From JAVBOF01 sp031550915 (GTDB lineage Bacteria > Bacillota > Clostridia > Christensenellales > MGBC116941): 6,841 bases of DNA. A program made the position numbers and the translations under genes. Shown one piece after another: positions 1-6,082 of the stretch. Position 1 is the stretch's first letter, and each line of letters begins with the position of its first letter. The stretch lies in the NCBI GenBank assembly GCA_031550915.1, contig JAVBOF010000176.1:1-6841 (forward strand), given 5' to 3'. Under the pieces are notes generated by a model, which did not search any database, was not told where the DNA came from, and saw nothing but the letters and a program-made list of their open reading frames with translations.

Positions 1-502
1 TGCCTTTGCTGTTAATAACATAGATGAAAACATCGTTGGTCTTAGCGGTTTTGTATTTGATCGTAAGCTTGCCTGGCAGCTTGATGCTCGAAGCTGATGT
101 CGAAGCCGACCTAAAGCTTTGCGCCGGAGCTGCCGCTACGATTATGGTTTTTTTTGCGTAGGCTTTATCCGCATACATCTTTACGATATATTTGCCCGCC
201 TTTACATAATCGCCGTTCTTGTCCCTTCCGTCCCAGATCTTTTGAAATGCCTTGGATTTCGATACACTGCCAGTGCCAAGGCTTTTTACCAGCACTCCCT
301 TAGAGGTGAGTATCTCGATCTTGGCCTTTGCTTTTTGGCTGGAATAAAAGCTCATCTTTGCTTTAGTAACCGAAAGCTGTATCTTCGAAGATACGCTTAC
401 CTTAGACACCTTGGCTGCCGCAGCTTCTGCCGTTGCAGGCATTGCAAACATGCTGGCCAAAAATGCCAAACAAACAAAATAGGATAGTAACTTTTTCTTC
501 AT
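1..502 (-). CDS. Secreted protein with FlgD-type Ig-like domain (3' end cut off by the window edge)
   Basis: An open frame starts with ATG at 502 and runs leftward without a stop to the window edge, giving 167 visible residues. It begins with a signal peptide: MKKK, then a hydrophobic stretch (about residues 5-22), then an Ala-rich AxA-type cleavage region (PATAEA, about 22-27). There is no lipobox, so a secreted or wall-associated protein is expected rather than a lipoprotein. Residues about 58-111 resemble the FlgD Ig-like / T9SS-like beta-sandwich repeat, with the hallmark WDGRDKNGDYVKAGKY (90-105), where such domains usually read WDGxDxxGxxxxxGxY. After an Ala/Ser-rich linker (about 123-139), a second beta-rich segment (SIKLPGKLTIKY, 139-150) may open another domain. 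The start is supported by AAAGGAG six bases upstream. Lys/Ser/Ala-rich composition fits an extracellular structural or binding protein. The precise function is not recognisable, and it is unlikely to belong to the metabolic operon, from which a terminator separates it. Confidence 0.82.
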   Translation of the reverse strand, partial: MKKKLLSYFVCLAFLASMFAMPATAEAAAAKVSKVSVSSKIQLSVTKAKMSFYSSQKAKAKIEILTSKGVLVKSLGTGSVSKSKAFQKIWDGRDKNGDYVKAGKYIVKMYADKAYAKKTIIVAAAPAQSFRSASTSASSIKLPGKLTIKYKTAKTNDVFIYVINSKG

Positions 503-508
503 AGCCCG

Positions 509-515
509 CTCCTTT
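509..515 (-). promoter_or_regulatory. Ribosome binding site of the secreted-protein gene
   Basis: Minus-strand AAAGGAG lies six bases before the ATG at 502. It fixes the start of this edge-truncated gene and supports the signal peptide as its true N-terminus. Confidence 0.8.
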
Positions 516-547
516 GATGATTCTTATTATATTTTTCTGTCAAGAGT

Positions 548-571
548 AAAGCCCCAGACATTTGGTGCTTT
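548..571 (-). repeat. Small inverted repeat in the leader of the secreted-protein gene
   Basis: Minus-strand AAAGCACC (564-571) and GGGGCTTT (548-555) can pair at seven of eight positions around an eight-base loop. No U-tract follows, so it is not an ordinary terminator. If the promoter at 593-621 is used, the hairpin lies in the transcript's 5' leader. No known riboswitch class is recognised. Confidence 0.35.
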
Positions 572-592
572 ATATAAAATATTCCATTATTT

Positions 593-621
593 ATAATATC
601 ATGTATTTCTGGGTTAATCAA
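593..621 (-). promoter_or_regulatory. Candidate sigma-A-type promoter for the secreted-protein gene
   Basis: On the minus strand TTGATT (616-621) is followed after exactly 17 bases by TATTAT (593-598), close to the TTGACA/TATAAT consensus. Initiation would fall near 586, giving a leader of roughly 85 bases before the ATG at 502. The region is AT-rich, so chance matches are possible. A perfect TATAAT at 526-531 is an alternative -10, but it lacks a convincing -35 at 16-18 bases. Confidence 0.45.
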
Positions 622-755
622 TATTTGGAAGATATTTGATGTAAAGCTTTGGAATACTTCTTAAGGAGCGCAAAAGAGACGGGAGGGAACATAGTTCGTG
701 ATTCAGCTGTCAAAACCGGATCCTTACCCAATTATATTCAGCAGCAGTGATAGGT

Positions 756-784
756 AAAAAAAAGAGCCGGTTCAACCGGCTCTT
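756..784 (-). terminator. Rho-independent terminator of the metabolic operon
   Basis: On the minus strand AAGAGCCGG (776-784), a TTGAA loop and CCGGCTCTT (762-770) form a nine-pair GC-rich stem. The run of eight T starting in that second arm (756-763) completes a textbook intrinsic terminator. It begins 60 bases past the atoA stop codon. Read on the plus strand the hairpin is not followed by a T-run, so it acts in the leftward direction only. Confidence 0.93.
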
Positions 785-844
785 AAAGCTACAAGTTCTT
801 CTTTTTCTCTTTTCTTCTTCCAAGAAAAAAGAAGATGAACGATA

Positions 845-1498
845 TCAGATAACCATATTTTTGAGTTCAGGCGATATTATGAGCGTAGCCTGTGTGGCTT
901 CCTGCAGCTGCTCAATAGTATATTCCGGATTTATTTCGGTCAAAACTATACCCTTATCCGTAACTTCCATTACGCCCATCTCGGTAATTATCATATCTAC
1001 GCATGCCACAGCGGTAAGCGGTAGCGTGCATTTTGTGAGTATCTTGTGGCGGCCTTTGTTGGTATGTTCCATGGCTATAATAACCTTTTTGGCGCCAACC
1101 ACCAGATCCATCGCGCCGCCCATACCGGGAACCATCTTTCCGGGAATTATCCAGTTGGCGACATTACCTTCCTGGTCTACTTCTAAAGAGCCGAGAATGG
1201 TTACGTCAACATGCCCGCCGCGGATGATGCTAAAAGACATCGCGCTGTCGAAGAACATGCCTTCGTCTACTATCGTTACCGGTTTGCCGCCTGCGTTTAC
1301 GATATATGGGTCTATAGCGTCCTCCGGAGGAGTAGGCCCCAGGCCAATAAAACCGTTTTCACTCTGCAGAAGTATATGCGTATCATCGCTCAGATAGTTG
1401 GCCACCATAGTTGGCAGGCCTATCCCGAGGTTCACTACGTCTCCGTCATGCAGTTCTTTTGCCGCCCTTTGCGCTATAATAACTTTTGCATCACTCAT
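845..1498 (-). CDS. atoA: Acetate/acetoacetate CoA-transferase beta subunit (AtoA-like)
   Basis: This is the catalytic subunit of a family I 3-oxoacid CoA-transferase. It moves CoA between acyl-CoA and acetoacetate in the cytoplasm through a glutamyl-CoA thioester. At 217 residues it matches the usual size of AtoA. Visible motifs are NLGIGLPTMVANYL (23-36), the catalytic-glutamate motif SENG with Glu47, and VPGMGGAMDLV (123-133), all closely resembling E. coli AtoA as I remember it. The ATG overlaps the atoD stop by four bases (ATGA), and a GGAGGT lies five bases upstream inside the end of atoD, so the two subunits are translationally coupled, as expected for an equimolar complex. It is the last gene of the operon. 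In this context the acceptor is most likely acetoacetate released by the BKACE encoded upstream. The CoA donor (acetyl-CoA, butyryl-CoA or the BKACE product) cannot be read from sequence. Confidence 0.95.
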   Translation of the reverse strand: MSDAKVIIAQRAAKELHDGDVVNLGIGLPTMVANYLSDDTHILLQSENGFIGLGPTPPEDAIDPYIVNAGGKPVTIVDEGMFFDSAMSFSIIRGGHVDVTILGSLEVDQEGNVANWIIPGKMVPGMGGAMDLVVGAKKVIIAMEHTNKGRHKILTKCTLPLTAVACVDMIITEMGVMEVTDKGIVLTEINPEYTIEQLQEATQATLIISPELKNMVI

Positions 1499-2151
1499 AG
1501 CGTACCTCCATCAACAATTGCGTTTACGCACAAACCGGGTGTATGGACGACTTCCTGCTTTATCTCCCCGACTTCTACAATATTATCAGCTTCCACAATA
1601 ACAAAATCTGCAGCCATAGCCATCAGCGGGTTAAAGTTGCGTGTGCTCCCGCGATAGTAGATATTGCCGGACTTATCGACTTTATAGCCTACCAGCAACG
1701 CTATATCCGCACGTATTGGAAGTTCAAGAAGATATTTTTTGCCGTTGGATTCTATGATCTGCTTGCCTTCCTCTATTATTGTCCCAAATCCCGTGGGTGT
1801 TAGTACACCACCCAAGCCGTTTCCGCCACAGCGCACGCGTTCTGCCAAAGTACCCTGAGGAACAAGGTCTATATCCATGATGCCCTCGTTCATACGCCTT
1901 CCGGCTTCCGGATTCAACCCGATATGGCTTGCAATCAGTTTTTTTACCTGATTGTTTGAAATGAGCTTGCCTACGCCATCATCTACCAATCCGGCGTCGT
2001 TGCATATGATGGTCAGATCCTTTACTCCGCTTTTAACAACATGGTCTAACAACTTATTGGGACTTCCACACGCCATGAATCCACCAACCATGACGGTCAT
2101 TCCGTCTTTGATGTGTTCAAGCGCTTTATCTACGCTAATAACTTTATTCAT
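1495..2151 (-). CDS. atoD: Acetate/acetoacetate CoA-transferase alpha subunit (AtoD-like)
   Basis: This is the non-catalytic partner subunit of the CoA-transferase, which helps bind CoA. Its 218 residues match the usual AtoD length. Recognisable segments are VMVGGFMACGSP (20-31), CNDAG (50-54), ASHIGLNPEAGRRM (74-87), VPQGTLAERVRCGG (97-110), LTPTGFGT (117-124) and RNFNPL (171-176), which parallel E. coli AtoD closely. It starts six bases after the thiolase stop; a GGAG within the thiolase's last codons probably serves as ribosome site. Together with AtoA it would convert acetoacetate to acetoacetyl-CoA for the thiolase encoded just upstream, the same atoD-atoA-atoB logic used in short-chain fatty acid degradation. 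A butyrate-forming role of the kind seen in lysine fermenters is possible, but no butyryl-CoA-forming genes are in the window. Confidence 0.95.
   Translation of the reverse strand: MNKVISVDKALEHIKDGMTVMVGGFMACGSPNKLLDHVVKSGVKDLTIICNDAGLVDDGVGKLISNNQVKKLIASHIGLNPEAGRRMNEGIMDIDLVPQGTLAERVRCGGNGLGGVLTPTGFGTIIEEGKQIIESNGKKYLLELPIRADIALLVGYKVDKSGNIYYRGSTRNFNPLMAMAADFVIVEADNIVEVGEIKQEVVHTPGLCVNAIVDGGTL
1504..1509 (-). promoter_or_regulatory. Ribosome binding site of atoA inside the end of atoD
   Basis: Minus-strand GGAGGT sits five bases before the atoA ATG and encodes the Gly-Gly near the atoD C-terminus. It confirms the overlapping start and points to coupled translation of the two subunits. Confidence 0.8.
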
Positions 2152-2157
2152 CGTTCA

Positions 2158-3324
2158 CTACTCCATCTCAATCAATGCCGCAATACCCATGCCGCCGCCA
2201 ATGCAAAGAGTTGCCAAGCCTTTTTTCAGACCTTTTTCCTGCATCGTATGGATAAGCGTTACAAGTATGCGGGTTCCGCTGGCGCCTATCGGATGACCAA
2301 GTGCAATCGCTCCGCCCTTAACGTTTGTTTTGGCGGGATCAAGCTGTAAGTCGCTCGATACTGCAAGTGCCTGCGCGGCGAAAGCTTCGTTCGCTTCGAT
2401 AAGATCGAGATCCGCAACCGTCCAACCTGCTTTTGCAAGGGCTTTTTTTGTTGCTCCAACCGGACCGATCCCCATTATCTTTGGATCAACGCCATCCTGC
2501 CCGCAAGCTACCAGCTTTGCAAGAGGCTTCAGACCGAGCTCCTTCATCTTATCACCGCTTATCAGTATAACAGCCGCCGCGCCGTCATTGATGCCGGAGG
2601 CGTTTCCTGCCGTAACCGTGCCTTCCTTTGTAAACGCGGGACGAAGCTTCGCGAGCGATTCTTCGTTTGTGCTCGGGCGGATATATTCATCCTTTTCAAA
2701 AGGAACTATCTCTTTTTTGACCTTTACAGGTACCGCGACTATCTCTTTGGAGAAATCGGCCGCTGCTGCCTTTGCCTGGCTTTGGGCGGCAAAAGCGTCC
2801 TGAGCCTCGCGCGTAAGCTTGTACTGGTCGGCGACATTTTCAGCGGTTATACCCATATGGTAATCGTTGAATGCGCACCACAGGCCATCCTTTATCATGC
2901 TGTCAACTACTGATTTATCCCCCATACGCATTCCGTTGCGCGCATCGGGCAGCAGATACGGAGCCATAGACATGTTTTCCATTCCGCCTGCAACCACTAT
3001 TTCAGCGTCTCCGCACGCTATAGCTCGGGCGCCTTCCATAACCGTTTTCAATCCGCTTCCGCATACCATATTAACTGTCATAGCGCAGATGCCTTCCGGT
3101 ATGCCTGCTTTTATAGAAGCCTGACGGGCGACGTTTTGGCCCTGTCCTGCCGTGCAAATGCATCCCATAAGGACCTCGTCAACCTGTTCCGGTTTCACGT
3201 TTGCGCGGTTGAGAGCTTCTTTTATAACTACGCTGCCCAGCTCCGCTGCGGGTACGCCCGAAAGGGAGCCGCCGAACGAGCCAATGGCCGTCCGGCAAGC
3301 GCCGATGATATAGATATCTTTCAT
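2158..3324 (-). CDS. atoB: Acetyl-CoA C-acetyltransferase (acetoacetyl-CoA thiolase)
   Basis: This 388-residue enzyme is a full-length type II thiolase that interconverts acetoacetyl-CoA + CoA and two acetyl-CoA. The nucleophilic Cys88 lies in NMVCGSG (85-91), NEAFA is at 312-316 with Asn312, GHPIGASG (343-350) carries His344, and the second catalytic cysteine Cys374 lies in LCIGGGMG (373-380). HMG at 156-158 matches the His-Met pair that marks biosynthetic-type thiolases acting on acetoacetyl-CoA, so a short-chain substrate is expected rather than long beta-oxidation intermediates. The gene begins within the stop of the BKACE gene (TAATG, one shared base), indicating coupled translation. Between BKACE, which makes acetoacetate, and AtoDA, which activates it, this enzyme most likely runs in the cleavage direction, regenerating the acetyl-CoA consumed by BKACE and giving one extra. 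No anomalies are seen. Confidence 0.96.
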   Translation of the reverse strand: MKDIYIIGACRTAIGSFGGSLSGVPAAELGSVVIKEALNRANVKPEQVDEVLMGCICTAGQGQNVARQASIKAGIPEGICAMTVNMVCGSGLKTVMEGARAIACGDAEIVVAGGMENMSMAPYLLPDARNGMRMGDKSVVDSMIKDGLWCAFNDYHMGITAENVADQYKLTREAQDAFAAQSQAKAAAADFSKEIVAVPVKVKKEIVPFEKDEYIRPSTNEESLAKLRPAFTKEGTVTAGNASGINDGAAAVILISGDKMKELGLKPLAKLVACGQDGVDPKIMGIGPVGATKKALAKAGWTVADLDLIEANEAFAAQALAVSSDLQLDPAKTNVKGGAIALGHPIGASGTRILVTLIHTMQEKGLKKGLATLCIGGGMGIAALIEME

Positions 3325-4160
3325 TATTTCGCCACCCCTAGTATCTGGCGTGCTTCGTCAGGCGTTGCCGCCTGCTTGCCGTTTTCTTCGATCAAGCGTT
3401 TTGCGCGGGCAACAAATTGTGCGTTGCTTTCCGCAAGAACACCCTTCTGATATATTACGTTGTCTTCCATACCTACGCGTACATGTCCGCCAAGTGCCAA
3501 TGTTGCGAGCAATACAGGCATATGGCCTTTGCCAATACCCAAAGCGCCCCATGTGCAGTTCTTCGGCAGCAGGTTGCGCAAGAAAACGAGGTTTTCTACG
3601 GTGGCCGTCATACCGCCTGCGGCGCCAAGGACAAGCTGGAAGTGGCATGGTTCAATCAAAACGCCTTTTTTGATGTAGTACAATGCATTGTAGACCATAC
3701 CCGCATCAAATATTTCGATTTCCGGTTTGACATTGCATTCCTGCATCTTCATTCCGAGTTTTTCCAAAAAGCTCGGGCTGTTTTCAAAAACCGTCGTGTT
3801 CAGCCAGTTCATTGAACCGCAATCATATGAAGCCAATTCAGGGCGCAGCTCAATGAAGGGCTTCATGCGGACTTCATCCGTCAGGCCGATGCCGCCGGAA
3901 GTCGTGAGGTTCAAGACTATCGGGCATTTTGCCGCGCGGATAAGGTTAACCGCTTCTTCAAACTTTTCATATGACATTGAAGCCTTGTTGTCATCACCGC
4001 GGACATGGATATGCGCAATAGCCGCGCCCGCTTCGTAGCATTTGATAACGTCTTCTGCAATCTCTTTCGGTTGCAGCGGCACGTTCGGGTTGTCTTCCTT
4101 CTGCGGCCACGCGCCGGTGCATGCCACAGTAATAATCGTTTTGTTACTCAAATCTGACAT
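3324..4160 (-). CDS. Beta-keto acid cleavage enzyme (BKACE, DUF849 / Kce family), substrate unknown
   Basis: BKACE enzymes are Zn-dependent TIM-barrel proteins that condense a beta-keto acid with acetyl-CoA and release acetoacetate plus a new acyl-CoA. This 278-residue protein has the family hallmarks: TACTG-like VACTGA (12-17), IAHIHVR (48-54) with Zn ligands His50 and His52, PEIE with Glu149, GIGKGHMP (208-215), and GGHVRVGMEDN (224-234) with Arg228, Zn ligand Glu232 and Asp233. Against the 3-keto-5-aminohexanoate enzyme (Kce) as I remember it, catalytic residues are kept, but Glu14 corresponds to Trp18, Ser82 to Thr86, Thr106 to Ser111 and Asn108 to Asp113. Glu14 helps bind the substrate amino group in Kce, so a different, probably non-cationic, substrate is inferred. 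It starts two bases after the hydrolase gene and shares a base with the thiolase start. Family and reaction class are secure; the substrate is not, and so no kce symbol is given. Confidence 0.92.
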   Translation of the reverse strand: MSDLSNKTIITVACTGAWPQKEDNPNVPLQPKEIAEDVIKCYEAGAAIAHIHVRGDDNKASMSYEKFEEAVNLIRAAKCPIVLNLTTSGGIGLTDEVRMKPFIELRPELASYDCGSMNWLNTTVFENSPSFLEKLGMKMQECNVKPEIEIFDAGMVYNALYYIKKGVLIEPCHFQLVLGAAGGMTATVENLVFLRNLLPKNCTWGALGIGKGHMPVLLATLALGGHVRVGMEDNVIYQKGVLAESNAQFVARAKRLIEENGKQAATPDEARQILGVAK

Positions 4161-4162
4161 TA

Positions 4163-5098
4163 TTATACCACCCCATATTTATATATTCTGTCTGGTACGT
4201 CGTTCATATCGTCTTCGTCGATCTCTGCTACGCAGCGAACCATCGCGCCGTCACCCATATACCAGCGGAACGGGAAGCAGAAGAAACGGAAACGCTTTCC
4301 GGATACCTTATCCAAATCTCCGCCCAGATTTTCAACGCCAACTATGCCATGTCCAAGCATTTGCTTATGGCAGGGCTCCCATGTGCCCCACTGGCCAATA
4401 GCTTCCAGATCACCGAATTTTTCGTCATATACAGCTTTGCCATGAAGCTTGATGTAAAGATCTTTATCAAACTCTGCATAGGCTTCTTCGCCAAACATTT
4501 CGGCGTATTCTTCTACAACCGGACGACCCGAAGCGCCCAAAAGATTCAGCTTCGTCATTCCATTTACACCGATTGCAGTATGCAGGGGATGATCCAGCGC
4601 CTGCATGTCCATAGCTACGCACTTTACCTTGTGCTTAACAAACCATTTGCCAGCTTCAACGCCCGTGCCGCAGGAATAATGGTAATAGTCCTTAGAGTCG
4701 TCAAAGATACGGTGCATACCTGTATTCAGGCAAAGTACCATGCCCTCCAGCTCTTCGGGTTTGATATTTGCGCGGGCGCAAGCATCTTCCAGATGTGAAG
4801 GAAGGATAAGCTCCCATTTGCCGCATTTGATTTCCAGACAGATAGCGTCGCCGCTGTATGCGCCTACATCCATCTCATGTGTGTAACGTGCGCGCCGGCC
4901 GTCAAATTCCCTCTCCATAACGTGGCGTGGGGCATCGCAATGCGTTCCGGTATGCTGCACGCAATTTATACGCTGTGTGAGTACGCCGCCTTTAGCCAAT
5001 GTATGCATGGAGTCTATCTCCGGCTTTACAAAATATGGCCAGCGCGGTATATCTGCACTAAAAGGATGTGTCAGGTCTACAAAAACTTTCTTACCCAT
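4163..5098 (-). CDS. Cyclase family (kynurenine formamidase-like) metal-dependent hydrolase
   Basis: This 311-residue cytoplasmic protein belongs to the 'putative cyclase' family (PF04199), whose characterised members hydrolyse amides or rings, such as N-formylkynurenine and isatin, with Zn or Mn. The signature HxGTHxDxPxH is clear as HTGTHCDAPRH (49-59), with probable metal ligands His49, His53 and Asp55. Downstream are a His140...Glu148 pair that may match the family's later catalytic His/Glu, the core strand VAMDMQALDHP (161-171), and a C-terminal ENLGGDL (256-262) followed by a basic/aromatic strand, typical of the fold. It is about 100 residues longer than bacterial KynB, mainly between the core and the C-terminus, so it belongs to a longer subfamily. 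No signal peptide is seen. GGAGGT nine bases before the ATG supports the start. No tryptophan-catabolic gene accompanies it. Its place in the operon suggests it opens a lactone, amide or ring upstream of the BKACE step, which is inference only. Confidence 0.85.
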   Translation of the reverse strand: MGKKVFVDLTHPFSADIPRWPYFVKPEIDSMHTLAKGGVLTQRINCVQHTGTHCDAPRHVMEREFDGRRARYTHEMDVGAYSGDAICLEIKCGKWELILPSHLEDACARANIKPEELEGMVLCLNTGMHRIFDDSKDYYHYSCGTGVEAGKWFVKHKVKCVAMDMQALDHPLHTAIGVNGMTKLNLLGASGRPVVEEYAEMFGEEAYAEFDKDLYIKLHGKAVYDEKFGDLEAIGQWGTWEPCHKQMLGHGIVGVENLGGDLDKVSGKRFRFFCFPFRWYMGDGAMVRCVAEIDEDDMNDVPDRIYKYGVV

Positions 5099-5107
5099 TT
5101 ATTATTT

Positions 5108-5113
5108 ACCTCC
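5108..5113 (-). promoter_or_regulatory. Ribosome binding site of the cyclase-family hydrolase gene
   Basis: Minus-strand GGAGGT lies nine bases before the ATG at 5098, in the 29-base AT-rich gap after the dehydrogenase gene. This is the largest gap in the operon and no promoter or terminator is evident in it. Confidence 0.75.
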
Positions 5114-5127
5114 ATAATATATTGATT

Positions 5128-6066
5128 CTATTTTTGGTTTTCTTTATTCATTCTTTTCATCGCATCGATAAGATATTCGTTAAGCCTTGTTCTTGTCTCC
5201 GTCATCTGCTCGGGTGTCCATTCCTGGTATCCCTTTCCGCCTGTTTTAAAACCAAGTTCGCCCTTTTCGTTGAGCTCTACAAGCAGCGGTGAAGGTACAT
5301 GCGTATCCTCCAGATGCGGGAAGATGTATTTGTGTATGCTTAGCGCCATATCCAACCCAACGAGATCCGCGTTTTCAACTGGCCCTAGTATCGGCCAGCG
5401 CAGTCCCGGACCAAAGCGGATAGCTTCGTCAACGGTCTTGGCGTCTGCAATACCGTGTTCTATCATAGAGAAAGCTTCCCTCCAGACGGCATGCTGTATC
5501 CTGTTTGCTATGAAGCCCGGTACGTCTTTTTTACAGAGCACAGGGCGCTTACCGGATTTCTTCAGCAGATCCATAGCCATATCCGCTGCGGAATCTTTGG
5601 AGTATTCCGTTTTGACGACCTCTACCAAGGGTATCAAATGCGCGGGGTTCCAAAAATGCGCACCTACTAGACGGCTTTTATCCTTTAGCTTTGAACCTAT
5701 TTCGGTAACGCTCATAACTGATGTGTTAGTAGCGAAGACCGCGTCCGGTTTGCAGTATTTCTCAACCTCGGCAAACAGGTTCTGCTTCAGCTCCATATCC
5801 TCATAGACGCTTTCCATAATAAAGTCCGCGTCCTTAACGGCGTCTTCCAACTCGGATACACGGGAAGTGTTGCGGAGAACAAGCTCTTTAAGTTCTGCTG
5901 TTGCCAATCCGCTGGCAATAAGCTGATCCATATTCGCCGCTATCTGTTCCAAAGGCTTTCTTTCCGGGTTTCTTGCATGGATAACAACTTTTACGCCCTC
6001 TGATGCAGCAAGTACCTGAGCGATACCTACACCCATCATTCCGCTGCCTAATACGGCAATATTCAT
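5128..6066 (-). CDS. 3-hydroxyacyl-CoA dehydrogenase family oxidoreductase
   Basis: This 312-residue, two-domain NAD(P)-dependent dehydrogenase oxidises an L-3-hydroxy acyl group, as CoA thioester or free acid, to the 3-keto form. The Rossmann domain opens with VLGSGMMGVGIA (5-16). ATNTSVMSVTE (112-122) follows, then the catalytic His137 in GAHFWNP (135-141) and Glu149 in PLVEV (146-150), the His-Glu dyad of the family. The helical domain has VPGFIANRI (182-190), GPVENADLVGLD (228-239) and the GELGFKTGGKGY end motif (269-280) typical of 3-hydroxybutyryl-CoA dehydrogenases. The acidic residue usual at the end of beta-strand 2 is absent (VVIHARNP, Ala31-Arg32), hinting at NADP. The same fold includes carnitine and L-gulonate 3-dehydrogenases, which act on free hydroxy acids; beside a BKACE, which needs a free beta-keto acid, such an activity is attractive. 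AAGGAGGTA at 6071-6079 supports the ATG. The substrate remains open. Confidence 0.9.
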   Translation of the reverse strand: MNIAVLGSGMMGVGIAQVLAASEGVKVVIHARNPERKPLEQIAANMDQLIASGLATAELKELVLRNTSRVSELEDAVKDADFIMESVYEDMELKQNLFAEVEKYCKPDAVFATNTSVMSVTEIGSKLKDKSRLVGAHFWNPAHLIPLVEVVKTEYSKDSAADMAMDLLKKSGKRPVLCKKDVPGFIANRIQHAVWREAFSMIEHGIADAKTVDEAIRFGPGLRWPILGPVENADLVGLDMALSIHKYIFPHLEDTHVPSPLLVELNEKGELGFKTGGKGYQEWTPEQMTETRTRLNEYLIDAMKRMNKENQK

Positions 6067-6070
6067 TCTG

Positions 6071-6079
6071 TACCTCCTT
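6071..6079 (-). promoter_or_regulatory. Ribosome binding site of the 3-hydroxyacyl-CoA dehydrogenase gene
   Basis: Minus-strand AAGGAGGTA is a near-perfect Shine-Dalgarno sequence in the 16-base gap, four bases before the ATG at 6066. It is the strongest ribosome site in the operon and fixes this start. Confidence 0.85.
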
Positions 6080-6082
6080 GAA

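Larger units (their letters stand above)
503..844. other. Intergenic region between the operon and the secreted-protein gene
   Basis: This 342-base stretch carries no convincing gene. From right to left it holds a pyrimidine tract followed by a purine tract (798-835), the operon terminator (756-784), a short open plus-strand frame without a ribosome site (649-750), a candidate promoter (593-621), a small hairpin (548-571) and the ribosome site of the secreted-protein gene (509-515). Much of 515-640 is distinctly more AT-rich than the flanking genes, as expected of a promoter region. Confidence 0.7.

Noticed and set aside
143..154. Eight-A run in the secreted-protein gene as a programmed frameshift site
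   Set aside because: The frame continues intact on both sides with sensible domain sequence, and no stimulatory structure is evident. It is a plain homopolymer in Lys codons.
526..543. Minus-strand TTGACA and TATAAT as a promoter pair
   Set aside because: Both hexamers match consensus, but only six bases separate them, far from the 16-18 needed. They cannot work together as -35 and -10.
747..1397. A long plus-strand open frame antisense to atoA
   Set aside because: It reads through the terminator hairpin and opposes a gene with an intact catalytic motif. Its translation has low-complexity Ser/Ile/Thr content and no ribosome site, so it is a shadow frame. The same holds for plus-strand frames opposite the thiolase, BKACE, dehydrogenase and SDR genes.
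845..4160. Lysine-fermentation cluster (kce with atoDA)
   Set aside because: BKACE plus AtoDA recalls that pathway, but no lysine aminomutase, 3,5-diaminohexanoate dehydrogenase (kdd) or 3-aminobutyryl-CoA ammonia-lyase (kal) is in the window. The Kce amino-group contact Glu14 is replaced by Trp.
4163..5098. Kynurenine formamidase (kynB) of tryptophan degradation
   Set aside because: The metal motif fits the family, but the protein is much longer than KynB and there is no kynureninase or tryptophan dioxygenase gene nearby. A family-level name is safer.
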